A stretch of DNA of 64,000 nt from Halanaerobium polyolivorans (GCF_020711195.1 NZ_JAJFAT010000002.1:124001-188000), one strand, 5' to 3'; counted from the first letter of the stretch, positions 7,999-16,994 are shown. Numbers and translations: made by a program. The notes: generated from the sequence alone by a model not told the origin.

Positions 7999-9612
7999 TT
8001 GTATAAGATAATTGTTGCAGATGATGAATACTTAGAAAGGAAGGCCCTTTCTATAATTCTTGGCGAAAAAAGTGGTATTGATGATATAGAGATAGTTGGA
8101 GAAGCTGCTGATGGCAAAGAAGTTGTGAGATTAGCTAAAGAGAAAAAACCGGATATTATTTTCATGGACGTTAGAATGCCTGGAATGAATGGTTTAAAAG
8201 CAATTAAAGCAATTAAAAAAGATTTAGAACATACCAGATTTGTAATTTTAACTGCCTATGATGAATTTGAATATGTGCAGGAGGCTCTATCTTTAGGGAT
8301 AGAAGAATATCTATTAAAGCCGGTTAAACCACAAAAAGTTCGAGAATTAGTTAATAAATTAATCGATAAAATTCAAAGTTCTAAAAAAGATGAGAAAATA
8401 AGAAAAGAAATGAGAGAAAAATTAAATATGGTTATGCCCTATATAAAAATGTCATTTGTTTTTGATCTTGTCTTTTTAAATATTGATACAATTGAAGAAA
8501 TAAAAAGTAGGACTGAATTTTTTGATATAGAAGAATTGCCTTCTGCGGTTATGATTGCAGATATTGACCAATTTGCTAGCTCAACAATTAATGAAGATGA
8601 ATTAAAAAGGCAGATTCATAAAAAAGAAGTTTTTAGTGTAATTAAAAATTTCGAAAATAAATATAATTCTTTAATGGTAGTACCAATGTCAAGTGATAAA
8701 ATAATAATCCTTTATTTTGGTGAGGAAATGTATAAAAATAAAAAGATCAAAAAGTGGTTAAAAAAAGTTGCTGAAGAAATTAGTCAGGAAGTCAAAAACA
8801 AGACTGAATTTACTATAACTATAGGTATCGGTAGTTATTATGATGATCCCCGTCTGGTTGATAGATCTTATCACGAGGCACTTGGTGCGATTAGAAACTC
8901 TTTATTGCATTCTGAAGGTTCTGCTGTGCACTGGGAAGATATTAAAAATAGAGATTTTCATGAAATAGCTTATCCTTATGATATAGAGAGTCGTTTGGTA
9001 GAAAAATTTAAATCAAGGAAAGTTAATCATTTTAAAGAATTAGTTGATACACTTTTTGATAGTTGGCAGATAGATGAAAGTTTTAATTCAATACTTGTAA
9101 AATCAAGAATGACAGAATTATTAGGAGTACTTTCTAGATCAGCAGTTGAAACTGGGGCTAATTTTAAAGATATATCTCCTTTAAATTATAAATTTACTCA
9201 AGAATTATTTAAAATAAATAATCAAGAGCAGATGAAAAATTGGCTTAATACTGTATTAATCAAACTTTCGGAAAAAATTGATGATTTTGGAGCCGACTTT
9301 AAAGAAAAAATTATTTACAATGGTGTTAAATATGTACAATCTAATTATACTGAAGATATTACATTAAGTGAAGCTGCAGAAGCTGCCAGCTTAAGCACCC
9401 ATTATTTTAGCAGGATTTTCAAAAAAGAAATGGGCTGTACTTTTAAAAGCTATTTAACCAAATTAAGAATAGAAGAGGCAAAAAGGAGGTTGGATAATAA
9501 AAATGTAAATATTGCTATAATAGCAAAAGAAATTGGTTATAATGATCCCAGTTATTTTTCCAAAGTTTTTAAAAAGTATGAAGGAGTTTCACCATCAGAA
9601 TACAGAAATTGA
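7999..9612 (+). CDS. YesN-type response regulator with AraC DNA-binding domain
   Basis: It starts at TTG 7999 behind GGAGGG. The 537-residue product has an N-terminal receiver domain (VADDEY, phospho-acceptor D57 in FMDVRMPG, and the K of LLKPVKP), a long middle region of about 250 residues, and a C-terminal AraC helix-turn-helix pair (ITLSEAAEAASLSTHYFSRIFKKE and IAIIAKEIGYNDPSYFSKVF). With the PocR-domain kinase just upstream it forms a two-component system. Its position directly before the microcompartment operon suggests that it activates the promoter in 9613-9848. The exact operator could not be defined. Confidence 0.9.
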   Translation: MYKIIVADDEYLERKALSIILGEKSGIDDIEIVGEAADGKEVVRLAKEKKPDIIFMDVRMPGMNGLKAIKAIKKDLEHTRFVILTAYDEFEYVQEALSLGIEEYLLKPVKPQKVRELVNKLIDKIQSSKKDEKIRKEMREKLNMVMPYIKMSFVFDLVFLNIDTIEEIKSRTEFFDIEELPSAVMIADIDQFASSTINEDELKRQIHKKEVFSVIKNFENKYNSLMVVPMSSDKIIILYFGEEMYKNKKIKKWLKKVAEEISQEVKNKTEFTITIGIGSYYDDPRLVDRSYHEALGAIRNSLLHSEGSAVHWEDIKNRDFHEIAYPYDIESRLVEKFKSRKVNHFKELVDTLFDSWQIDESFNSILVKSRMTELLGVLSRSAVETGANFKDISPLNYKFTQELFKINNQEQMKNWLNTVLIKLSEKIDDFGADFKEKIIYNGVKYVQSNYTEDITLSEAAEAASLSTHYFSRIFKKEMGCTFKSYLTKLRIEEAKRRLDNKNVNIAIIAKEIGYNDPSYFSKVFKKYEGVSPSEYRN

Positions 9613-9848
9613 CATTATTCACTGAGATGGCTCAAAAAAACAAATTTTTAATAGCAAAAAACAATAAATTGCTAATATTGACGATATATTATTATCTAAT
9701 ATTTAGAAAATAAAAAAAATAAGGAATAGAGCAAATAATTCTTATAAGATAACTGTTTTTTGACAAGGAAATCAGAACTTTTTTGTTAATAATAATAGAT
9801 AGGGGCACCGAAAATTTATTTAACTATGTTTTGAAAGGAGGGGAATAA
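9613..9848 (+). promoter_or_regulatory. Regulatory region of the microcompartment operon
   Basis: A 236-base AT-rich gap between the response regulator and the first shell gene. It holds a perfect -35 hexamer TTGACA at 9760-9765, but the best -10 matches (TTGTTA at 17-base spacing, or TAATAA further on) are poor, as is usual for activator-dependent promoters. An inverted repeat TAGCAA/TTGCTA lies at 9652-9674, with an 11-base spacer, and may be an operator. The ribosome binding site AAAGGAGGGG at 9835-9844 precedes ATG 9849. I looked for and did not find a cobalamin riboswitch. Confidence 0.45.
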
Positions 9849-10118
9849 ATGGCTAGAGAAGCATTAGGCCTGGTGGAAACGATTGGACTTGTTGGTGCTA
9901 TAGAAGCTGCTGATGCTATGGTTAAGTCTGCAAATGTTGAACTGGTTGGTTATGAAAAAATCGGTTCAGGTTTGGTCACAGTTATGGTAAGGGGGGATGT
10001 AGGAGCTACAAAAGCTGCTACTGATGCCGGAGCAGCTGCCGGAAGAAAAGTGGGAGAGGTTGTTTCAGTACATGTAATACCAAGACCACACGAAGATGTT
10101 AATAAACTTCTTCCGTAA
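9849..10118 (+). CDS. pduA: BMC-H shell protein, PduA/PduJ type
   Basis: An 89-residue single BMC domain, the usual length of PduA/PduJ. It has the typical start [21 protein letters not shown], the pore region YEKIGSGL, and the C-terminal [11 protein letters not shown]. Hexamers of this family tile the facets of the compartment, and the central pore lets small polar substrates such as 1,2-propanediol pass. First gene of the long operon. A close paralog lies at 16995; whether this copy is functionally PduA or PduJ cannot be decided from sequence alone. Confidence 0.95.
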   Translation: MAREALGLVETIGLVGAIEAADAMVKSANVELVGYEKIGSGLVTVMVRGDVGATKAATDAGAAAGRKVGEVVSVHVIPRPHEDVNKLLP

Positions 10119-10145
10119 TTCTAATGGAGAGGAGGGTTAATCGAT

Positions 10146-10979
10146 ATGGAAGAGCAGAAAATTAATGATTTAGTTAATGAAGTTATGAACAGGATTAAAG
10201 AGGCAGAATCTTCAAACGAAACTGAAAACACTGAAAATGTTGTAGAAAAAAGCGAAAACAAAAAAGGTGGTGAAGCTAAATTGAATCTGGCTAATGAAGT
10301 AACTGAATTTATAGGAACAACTATTGGTGATACAATTGGTCTTGTAATCGCAAATGTAGATCCAAAATTAAGAGAAATGATGGGTATTGATAAGAAATAT
10401 CGTTCAATTGGTATATTTAGCGCAAGGACTGGAGCAGGTCCACAAATATATGCTGCAGATGAAGCAGTTAAAGCTTCAAATACAGAAATAGTAAAAATTG
10501 AGCTTCCTAGAGATACTAAAGGTGGAGCCGGTCATGGTTCTTTAATTATCTTTGGTGCTGAAGAAGTTTCTGATGCAAGAAGAGCAGTACAGGTTGCTTT
10601 AGATGATCTAGAACGTACCTTTGGTGATGTTTATGCTAATGATGCTGGTCACCTTGAATTCCAGTATTCAGCAAGAGCAAGCAAAGCTTTAAATGAAGCT
10701 TTTGGCGCTCCTGAAGGTAAAGCATTTGGTATTTCTGTTGGTGCACCTGCTGGTATTGGGGTAATTATGGCTGATGTTGCTGTAAAAGCTGCTACAATAG
10801 ATGTAGTTGGTTATGCAAGCCCTGCTGATGGTACTAGCTTAACTAATGAGTCTATTTTATTCTTCAGTGGAGACTCTGGTGCTGTACGTCAGGCAGTAGT
10901 TGCTGCTCGTGAAGTAGGATTAAAACTTCTTGGTAGCCTAGGTGACAAACCTGAATCAGTTACAACTCCATATATTTAA
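10146..10979 (+). CDS. pduB: BMC-T shell protein PduB
   Basis: A 277-residue tandem-BMC trimer protein. The first 40 residues form an amphipathic helix (KINDLVNEVMNRIKEAE) and a charged linker; in Salmonella the PduB N-terminus connects the shell to the enzyme core. Two permuted BMC domains follow, with EFIGTTIGDTIGLVIANVDP, RTGAGPQIYAADEAV and IGVIMADVAVKAATIDVVGY. The gene starts at ATG 10146 after GAGGAGGG and ends 75 bases before pduC. Members form major facet trimers; a gated central pore has been proposed for them. Confidence 0.95.
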   Translation: MEEQKINDLVNEVMNRIKEAESSNETENTENVVEKSENKKGGEAKLNLANEVTEFIGTTIGDTIGLVIANVDPKLREMMGIDKKYRSIGIFSARTGAGPQIYAADEAVKASNTEIVKIELPRDTKGGAGHGSLIIFGAEEVSDARRAVQVALDDLERTFGDVYANDAGHLEFQYSARASKALNEAFGAPEGKAFGISVGAPAGIGVIMADVAVKAATIDVVGYASPADGTSLTNESILFFSGDSGAVRQAVVAAREVGLKLLGSLGDKPESVTTPYI

Positions 10980-11054
10980 ATCTAACAAAAAATACAATAA
11001 AGGTAGTTGTCTTGTCAATAGAAATATTGCAAAACGAACTAAGGAGGGAAAAAT

Positions 11055-12725
11055 GTGAAAAGGTCCAAGCGATTTTTAGAACTAGAAAAAAGGCCAATTA
11101 GTAATGACGGATTTATTAGAGAATGGCCCGAAGCTGGTCTTGTGGCTATGGAAGGTCCAGATGATCCAAAACCAAGTGTTACAGTAGAAAATGGTAAAAT
11201 AGTTGAGTTAGATGGTAAGAGAAGAGAAGATTTTGATATGTTAGACTCTTTTATTGCTGATCATACTCTTGATTTAAATATTGTTGAAGAAGTTATGGCT
11301 CATGATTCAAAAGAACTTGCTAAAAAAATAGTAGATTTAAATGTTTGTAGAGATGAGGTTAAGAGATTTGGTTTAGGTATGACCCCTGCTAAAGTTGTTG
11401 AAGTGGTTGGTCATATGAATGTTGTAGAAATGATGATGGCTGTTCAGAAGATGAGAGCTAGAAAAACTCCTTCTAACCAGTGTCATGTTACTAATGTTAA
11501 AGATCACCCAGCATTATTAGCTGCAGATGCAGCAGAAGCTGCTCTACGTGGTTTTGATGAAATGGAAACTACAGTAGGTATAGTAAGATATGCACCTTCA
11601 AATGCTATTTCAATCATGGTAGGTTCACAAACCGGCCGTGGTGGAGTTTTAACTCAGTGTGCTGTTGAGGAAGCTATGGAATTAGAAATGGGTATGCGCG
11701 GATTTACAGCTTATGCTGAAACTGTATCTGTATATGGTACAGAACAGGTATTTGTTGATGGTGATGATACTCCATGGTCTAAGAGTTTCTTAGCTTCAGC
11801 TTATGCTTCCCGTGGTTTAAAAATGAGATATACTTCTGGTACCGGTTCTGAAGCAGAGATGGGTTTTGCCGATGGTAAATCAATGCTTTATCTAGAAGCT
11901 CGCTGCTTATATATGACCAAAGGTGCAGGAGTTCAGGGTATACAGAATGGTTCAATTAGTTGTATAGGTGTTCCTGGAGCAGTTCCATCTGGTGTTAGAG
12001 CAATCTTAGCTGAAAACTTAATTGCTATGTTACTTGATCTAGAGTGTGCATCAGGTAATGACCAGACATTTACTCATTCAAGAACTAGAAGAACTGCTAG
12101 AATGTTAATGCAGTTTTTACCAGGTACTGACTTTATCTTCTCTGGTTACAGTGCTGTGCCTAACTATGATAACATGTTTGCTGGCTCCACTCATGATGTT
12201 GATGACTATGATGACTTCTTAACCCTACAGCGTGACTTAAAAGTTAATGGTGGATTAGTTCCTGTAGATGAAGAAGAAGTTATTAAGGTTAGAAACAAAG
12301 GTGTAAGAGCATTACAAGCTGTATTTAAAGAGCTTAGTATGCCAGATATTACCGATGAAGAAGTAGAAGCTGCTACTTATGCTCACGGTAGTAAAGATAT
12401 GCCTGATCGTGATGTAAGAGGAGATTTCAGAGGTATAGAAGATATGCTCAATAGAGGAACCACCGGTGTTCAGATCGTACAGGCACTTGCTAAACATGGT
12501 TTCGAAGATGTAGCAGAAAACTTCTTTAATCTCTTAAAACAGAGAATTGCTGGAGATTATCTCCATACATCAGCAATCTTTGATGAGAACTTCCATTGTA
12601 TTAGTGCTGTTAATGATAAAAACGATTATGCTGGTCCTGGAACTGGTTACAGAATTTCTGATGAGCTCTGGGAAAAACTTAAAAATACTAGACTTGCTAA
12701 AGACCCTGCAAATATTGGAGAATAA
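11055..12725 (+). CDS. pduC: B12-dependent propanediol/glycerol dehydratase, large subunit
   Basis: It starts at GTG 11055 behind AAGGAGGG (the ATG two bases earlier runs straight into TGA). At 556 residues it is close to Salmonella PduC (554). The sequence follows the family from KRSKRFLELEKRPISNDGF through DEMETTVGIVRYAPSNAIS, GRGGVLTQCAVEEAMELE and YTSGTGSEAEMGFADGKSM to the C-terminus. With PduD and PduE it forms an alpha2beta2gamma2 enzyme using adenosylcobalamin and K+ to turn 1,2-propanediol into propionaldehyde or glycerol into 3-hydroxypropionaldehyde inside the compartment. Whether propanediol or glycerol is preferred cannot be settled here; the pdu context favours propanediol. Confidence 0.97.
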   Translation: MKRSKRFLELEKRPISNDGFIREWPEAGLVAMEGPDDPKPSVTVENGKIVELDGKRREDFDMLDSFIADHTLDLNIVEEVMAHDSKELAKKIVDLNVCRDEVKRFGLGMTPAKVVEVVGHMNVVEMMMAVQKMRARKTPSNQCHVTNVKDHPALLAADAAEAALRGFDEMETTVGIVRYAPSNAISIMVGSQTGRGGVLTQCAVEEAMELEMGMRGFTAYAETVSVYGTEQVFVDGDDTPWSKSFLASAYASRGLKMRYTSGTGSEAEMGFADGKSMLYLEARCLYMTKGAGVQGIQNGSISCIGVPGAVPSGVRAILAENLIAMLLDLECASGNDQTFTHSRTRRTARMLMQFLPGTDFIFSGYSAVPNYDNMFAGSTHDVDDYDDFLTLQRDLKVNGGLVPVDEEEVIKVRNKGVRALQAVFKELSMPDITDEEVEAATYAHGSKDMPDRDVRGDFRGIEDMLNRGTTGVQIVQALAKHGFEDVAENFFNLLKQRIAGDYLHTSAIFDENFHCISAVNDKNDYAGPGTGYRISDELWEKLKNTRLAKDPANIGE

Positions 12726-12749
12726 ATAAATTAATCGGGAGGTGTAACA

Positions 12750-13409
12750 ATGCAATTAAATGAAGATGCTATTCGCCAGATCGTTGTTGATGTTGTATCA
12801 GGTATGACAAAGGAAGGTGGAAACTCTGCTTCAACTAGTACTTCCACTGCTGGATCTGGGAATATGACTATGAAAGAATTAGGATTGGCTGAAGAAGGTA
12901 AAAGTAGTGATGAAGTAGTTATTGGATTACCACCAGCTTTTGGCAAAGAATTATCTAAAACCATGACCGAACAAGATCATGCAGATGTTTTAAGGGAAGT
13001 TATGGCTGGTATAGAAGAAGAAGGTATTAAAGCTCGGGTCGTTAAAAATTATGTAACTGCAGATGTTGGTTTTATGGGACATAAAGCTGCCCAACTAAGT
13101 GGTTCAGGTATAGGAATCGGTTTACAATCTAAAGGTACTATTTTAATTCACCAGAAAGATTTAAACCCACTCTCTAACTTAGAGTTATTCCCTCAAGCTC
13201 CACTTATTGATTTAGAAACATTCAGACAAATTGGTAAAAATGCTGCTAGATATGCAAAAGGTGAAAACCCTGATCCAGTACCTACTCGTAATGATCAGAT
13301 GGCTAGACCTAAATATCAGGCAATAGCTGCAGTACTATATAACAAAGAAGTTCAATACCTTGACCAGAACAAAAAAATTGTAGATGTTGAGGTAACATTC
13401 GGTAAATAA
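12750..13409 (+). CDS. pduD: Propanediol dehydratase, medium subunit
   Basis: 219 residues, near the 224 of Salmonella PduD. The N-terminal 18 residues (LNEDAIRQIVVDVVSGM) are an amphipathic helix of the encapsulation-peptide type, joined by a Ser/Thr/Gly linker to the conserved domain (DEVVIGLPPAFGKELSKTM, GIGIGLQSKGTILIHQKDL). In Salmonella the PduD N-terminus targets the whole dehydratase to the compartment. The gene lies between pduC and pduE with a good GGGAGGTG ribosome binding site. Confidence 0.96.
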   Translation: MQLNEDAIRQIVVDVVSGMTKEGGNSASTSTSTAGSGNMTMKELGLAEEGKSSDEVVIGLPPAFGKELSKTMTEQDHADVLREVMAGIEEEGIKARVVKNYVTADVGFMGHKAAQLSGSGIGIGLQSKGTILIHQKDLNPLSNLELFPQAPLIDLETFRQIGKNAARYAKGENPDPVPTRNDQMARPKYQAIAAVLYNKEVQYLDQNKKIVDVEVTFGK

Positions 13410-13434
13410 TCTAAAATACCAGGAGGTGTATGTA

Positions 13435-13953
13435 ATGGATAAAGAGTTAGTTGAATCTATTGTACGCAATGTGCTTAGCAATCTTGATGAAGGTCAAAGT
13501 GGATCCTCAAAAAGCCCAAAGAAAAATACTGGAGGTAATGGTTTAACAGATAAAGATTATCCTCTCGGAGAAAAAAGAAAAGACTTAGTAAAAACTCCTT
13601 CAGGAAAATCACTTGATGATATTAAGTTTGAAGATATTATTTCTGGAAAAACTGATGGTTCAGAACTTAAAATCACAGCTGAAACATTAAACCATCAAGC
13701 TGAAATCGCAAGATCTGTTGATAGAGAACAGTTTGCAAAAAATCTAGAAAGAGCTGCTGAATTAACTAGGGTTGATGATGATAGAATTCTTGAAATCTAT
13801 AATCAACTTCGTCCTTATCGTTCAACCAAGCAGGAACTTTTAGATATTGCTAATGAATTAGAAAATAAATATGATGCAGTAATTAATGCTGAATTGATTC
13901 GTGAAGCAGCAGATGTTTATGAGAAGAGAAACAGACTAAAAGGTGATAGATAA
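13435..13953 (+). CDS. pduE: Propanediol dehydratase, small subunit
   Basis: ATG 13435 is the best start, 7 bases after AGGAGGT; a GTG at 13426 overlaps that site. The 172-residue product has a short N-terminal amphipathic helix (DKELVESIVRNVLSNL), a charged linker, and the conserved gamma-subunit region (DYPLGEKRKDLVKTPSGK, then LRPYRSTKQELLDIANELE). It completes the dehydratase heterotrimer. The N-terminal helix looks like a second encapsulation signal on the same enzyme, beside that of PduD. Confidence 0.96.
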   Translation: MDKELVESIVRNVLSNLDEGQSGSSKSPKKNTGGNGLTDKDYPLGEKRKDLVKTPSGKSLDDIKFEDIISGKTDGSELKITAETLNHQAEIARSVDREQFAKNLERAAELTRVDDDRILEIYNQLRPYRSTKQELLDIANELENKYDAVINAELIREAADVYEKRNRLKGDR

Positions 13954-13977
13954 AGAGTCTAATAGGTAGGTGGGAGT

Positions 13978-15819
13978 ATGGAATATATTGTAGGGGTCGA
14001 TATTGGCAACTCTACTACAGAAGTTGCTATCGGAAAAGTGGATAAAGAAAAAGAGAATATTGACTTTATTTCAGATGGGATATATAAAACAACTGGTTTA
14101 AAGGGCACCATTGATAACATAGAAGGTATTCTTAATTCTTTAAACTCTGCTTTAAATAAGGTTGATCTGGGATATGATGATCTTGCCCTAATTAGGTTAA
14201 ATGAAGCTACACCAGTTATTGGAGATCTAGCAATGGAAACTATAACTGAAACTGTAATTACAGAATCAACTATGATTGGTCATGACCCCTGGACACCAGG
14301 TGGAATTGGCTTGGGTGTTGGGGTAACAACACTTATCAATGATATTGATGACTGCAAGGCAGGTGAAGATGTTATACTTATCATTCCAGGATCAGTTGAT
14401 TTTGCTGATGCTGCAAATATCATTAACCAGGCAAAGGAAAGAGGGGTTAATGTAAATGGTGCAGTTGCTCAAAAAGATGATGCAGTTTTAATTGTTAATC
14501 GTCTTGATGAGACAATCCCTGTGATTGATGAGGTTAAATATATTGATCGGATTCCACTTGCTAAAAAAGCTGCTGTAGAGGTTGCAAGACCGGGAGGAAC
14601 AATTGATAAACTTTCGAATCCCTATGGTATAGCTACGATCTTTGAGCTTGATTCTGAAGACACCAAACATATTTTTCCAGTAGCAAGATCTCTGATTGGT
14701 AACAGATCTGCAGTGGTTATTAGGACCCCAGAAGGGGATATTGAAGAACGGAAAATTCCAGCTGGAGAAATAGTAATAATTGGTGATCGAGGAAAATCAG
14801 AAATTGGTATAGATTCAGGTGCCGATGAGATCATGGATTCTCTAGAAAAAATACATCCCATAGAAGATGTTCAAGGTCAACCAGGAACTAATGTTGGTGG
14901 TATGTTGGATAGAGTTAAAGCTACCATGAGCAAAGTTACTGATCAACCACTTCAAGATATTAGAATAAAGGATATATTAGCTGTTAATACCTTTGTTCCC
15001 AAAGAAGTCAAGGGTGGATTGGCTGAAGAATATGCTATGGAAAATGCTGTTGGACTGGCTGCAATGGTTAAAACAAGTCAGCTCCCAATGCGTAAAATAG
15101 CAGATAAACTTGAAGAAGAAACAAATGTTAAGGTAGAAATAGCTGGTGTTGAAGCTAATATGGCAATCTTAGGAGCTTTAACAACACCAGGTACAGATAA
15201 ACCATTCGTTATCCTGGATATGGGTGGTGGCTCAACTGATGCAGCAATGGTTACCACTAAAGATACTATTTATACTACTCATCTTGCTGGTGCCGGTGAT
15301 ATGACATCATTATTAATAAATACTGAGCTAGGTTTGGGAGATATTAAACTTGCAGAATTAATTAAGAAAAACCCTCTAGCAAAGGTTGAAAGCGTATTTC
15401 ATATCAGGCATGAGGATGGGAGTGTTAACTTTTTTGATGAGCCTCTTGCACCTAAGCTTTTCGGAAGAGTTATAATCCTTAGTGATAACGATAAAATTCC
15501 AATACCTACAGATCATTCTCTTGATAAGATACGCCAGGTGAGAAGAGATGCTAAAAATGATGTTTTTGTTCGGAATTCAATTAGAGCATTAAAACGAATT
15601 ATTCCAACTGGGAATATCAGAGATATTGATTTTGTAGTTATGGTCGGTGGCTCAGCAATTGATTTTGAAATACCTACTATGATTTCTAACCGTCTTTCAG
15701 AATATGGAGTGGTTGCAGGTCGTGGTAATATAAGAGGTGTTATGGGACCTCGAAATGCTGTAGCAACTGGTTTGGTTCTTTCCTATTTGGAAACGGAGGG
15801 AAGTGTAATAGATGAGTAA
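13978..15819 (+). CDS. pduG: Diol dehydratase reactivase, large subunit
   Basis: 613 residues, the usual size (Salmonella PduG 610). An actin-like ATPase fold is shown by VGVDIGNSTTEVAIG at the N-terminus and LDMGGGSTDAAMV in the second half. With PduH it exchanges damaged, adenine-lacking cobalamin from inactivated dehydratase in an ATP-dependent way. The gene overlaps pduH by 8 bases, pointing to coupled translation. No targeting helix is visible on this subunit; the tail on PduH may serve both. Confidence 0.96.
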   Translation: MEYIVGVDIGNSTTEVAIGKVDKEKENIDFISDGIYKTTGLKGTIDNIEGILNSLNSALNKVDLGYDDLALIRLNEATPVIGDLAMETITETVITESTMIGHDPWTPGGIGLGVGVTTLINDIDDCKAGEDVILIIPGSVDFADAANIINQAKERGVNVNGAVAQKDDAVLIVNRLDETIPVIDEVKYIDRIPLAKKAAVEVARPGGTIDKLSNPYGIATIFELDSEDTKHIFPVARSLIGNRSAVVIRTPEGDIEERKIPAGEIVIIGDRGKSEIGIDSGADEIMDSLEKIHPIEDVQGQPGTNVGGMLDRVKATMSKVTDQPLQDIRIKDILAVNTFVPKEVKGGLAEEYAMENAVGLAAMVKTSQLPMRKIADKLEEETNVKVEIAGVEANMAILGALTTPGTDKPFVILDMGGGSTDAAMVTTKDTIYTTHLAGAGDMTSLLINTELGLGDIKLAELIKKNPLAKVESVFHIRHEDGSVNFFDEPLAPKLFGRVIILSDNDKIPIPTDHSLDKIRQVRRDAKNDVFVRNSIRALKRIIPTGNIRDIDFVVMVGGSAIDFEIPTMISNRLSEYGVVAGRGNIRGVMGPRNAVATGLVLSYLETEGSVIDE

Positions 15820-16384
15820 TCAATCTCAAAAGCCTTCTGTGAATATAGGAGTACAGAAAGAGTATGAAAAAAACAGCCTTTTCAGAAATCTATGTTATGG
15901 TTTGGAAGAAGAAGGTATTCCTTTTCAATACTTTATAAGTGAGGATAGTGATATTCACAAACTTGCCAATGATGCGGCAAATGAATCTCGCTTAAATGTT
16001 GGTATATCTATAGGTGATCAAAACAATATAATAATACAGCATAAAAAACTGGATATTGATCAACCATTTATAGAAAAAAGAATTGATGAGGACTTTCAGG
16101 CTAAGATTATGGGCTCTAATGCAGCTCGTCTGGTAAAAGGTATTCCAATTAAAGATATTCCTTTAGAAGATGAATACAGCAGAAACTCTATTCCTGATCA
16201 AAAAAGAGCAAATACAAATAAAACAACTAATACAGCAAAAAATACAGCAAAAAATAAAACAACTGAGAAAACTAAAGCCATTGAAAGTAATGAAGCATCT
16301 AATCAAGCGAAAGAAGAAAAAATTAATGCAGAAGAAGTTGAAAAAATAACTCAATTAGTAATAGAAGCTCTAAAAAACAATTAA
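15812..16384 (+). CDS. pduH: Diol dehydratase reactivase, small subunit with C-terminal tail
   Basis: The first 120 residues match PduH (VNIGVQKEYEKN, LNVGISIGDQNNIIIQHKKL, IMGSNAARLVKGIPIKDIP). Salmonella PduH is about 125 residues; this protein has 190. The extra 65 residues are a low-complexity linker rich in Asn, Thr, Lys and Ala (about residues 128-168), then an amphipathic helix (INAEEVEKITQLVIEALKNN) that resembles encapsulation peptides elsewhere in this operon. That suggests the reactivase is tethered to the shell or core by its C-terminus. It overlaps pduG and precedes the PduK-like gene by 33 bases. The domain call is firm; the role of the tail is inferred. Confidence 0.93.
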   Translation: MSNQSQKPSVNIGVQKEYEKNSLFRNLCYGLEEEGIPFQYFISEDSDIHKLANDAANESRLNVGISIGDQNNIIIQHKKLDIDQPFIEKRIDEDFQAKIMGSNAARLVKGIPIKDIPLEDEYSRNSIPDQKRANTNKTTNTAKNTAKNKTTEKTKAIESNEASNQAKEEKINAEEVEKITQLVIEALKNN

Positions 16385-16417
16385 AAATGGAATAGAGATT
16401 GAAAGGAAGGAGGGAAT

Positions 16418-16975
16418 ATGTCCAGAACTGCAATTGGTTTGGTTGAAACCCGTGGTTTATTACCTGCATATGAAGCAGTAGATGTAGCTGCAAAATCAGC
16501 CAATGTTGAGCTTATTGGTTATGAAATAAGCCGTGGAGGTATGATTGTTATCAAAATATCTGGTGATATAGGAGCAGTAAAGTCGGCTATTGACGCTGCC
16601 AAAACTGCTGCCTCAAAACTGGGCAAGGTTTATTCTGCCCATGTAATACCAAGACCAGCTAAAGATATATATGCTAAATTGGTATACACAGATGATACAG
16701 TTGGATATCAAAAAGAGGAAGCTGATGAATCCGCGGTTGAAGAAATAAATGAAGAAATCTCTGAAAAAGAAGATGAAGCAGATGATGAAACTGAAGCTGG
16801 CGAACCTTCTTCTGATGAAGAGGATGAGACAGCTGAAAGTGAAGATGAGGAAGAATTAGAATCTGCAGATGAAGAAATTTGCAATATCTGTGAAGATCCT
16901 AATTGTCCTCGAACAAAAGGTGATTTAAGAACAGATTGTATACACTATGATGAGATCATAGGTGATGACGAATAA
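16418..16975 (+). CDS. pduK: BMC-H shell protein with acidic linker and Cys-rich tail (PduK-like)
   Basis: 185 residues. Residues 1-90 are a BMC-H domain (TAIGLVETRGLLPAYEAVD, HVIPRPAKDIY). A roughly 60-residue, very acidic linker follows, made mostly of Glu, Asp, Ser and Ala. The last 35 residues carry CNICEDPNCPRTKGDLRTDC, four cysteines in a pattern known from PduK-type shell proteins and suggested to bind an Fe-S cluster or metal. Compared with Salmonella PduK (160 residues) the linker is longer and more acidic. The tail probably hangs from the hexamer face. Which side it faces and what it binds are not shown. Confidence 0.88.
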   Translation: MSRTAIGLVETRGLLPAYEAVDVAAKSANVELIGYEISRGGMIVIKISGDIGAVKSAIDAAKTAASKLGKVYSAHVIPRPAKDIYAKLVYTDDTVGYQKEEADESAVEEINEEISEKEDEADDETEAGEPSSDEEDETAESEDEEELESADEEICNICEDPNCPRTKGDLRTDCIHYDEIIGDDE

Positions 16976-16994
16976 ATATAAGGGGGAATGACAA

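Noticed and set aside
9652-9674. Inverted repeat as a terminator of the response regulator gene
   Set aside because: The stem is only 6 bp, AT-rich, with no T-run; an operator role is as likely and it is noted in the regulatory region instead.
9613-9848. Cobalamin riboswitch before the pdu operon
   Set aside because: No B12-box-like sequence or matching fold could be recognised; the region looks like an activator-controlled promoter.
12547-12755. Short frames on both strands at the end of pduC
   Set aside because: They lie inside the dehydratase coding sequence in other frames, lack ribosome binding sites and match nothing known.
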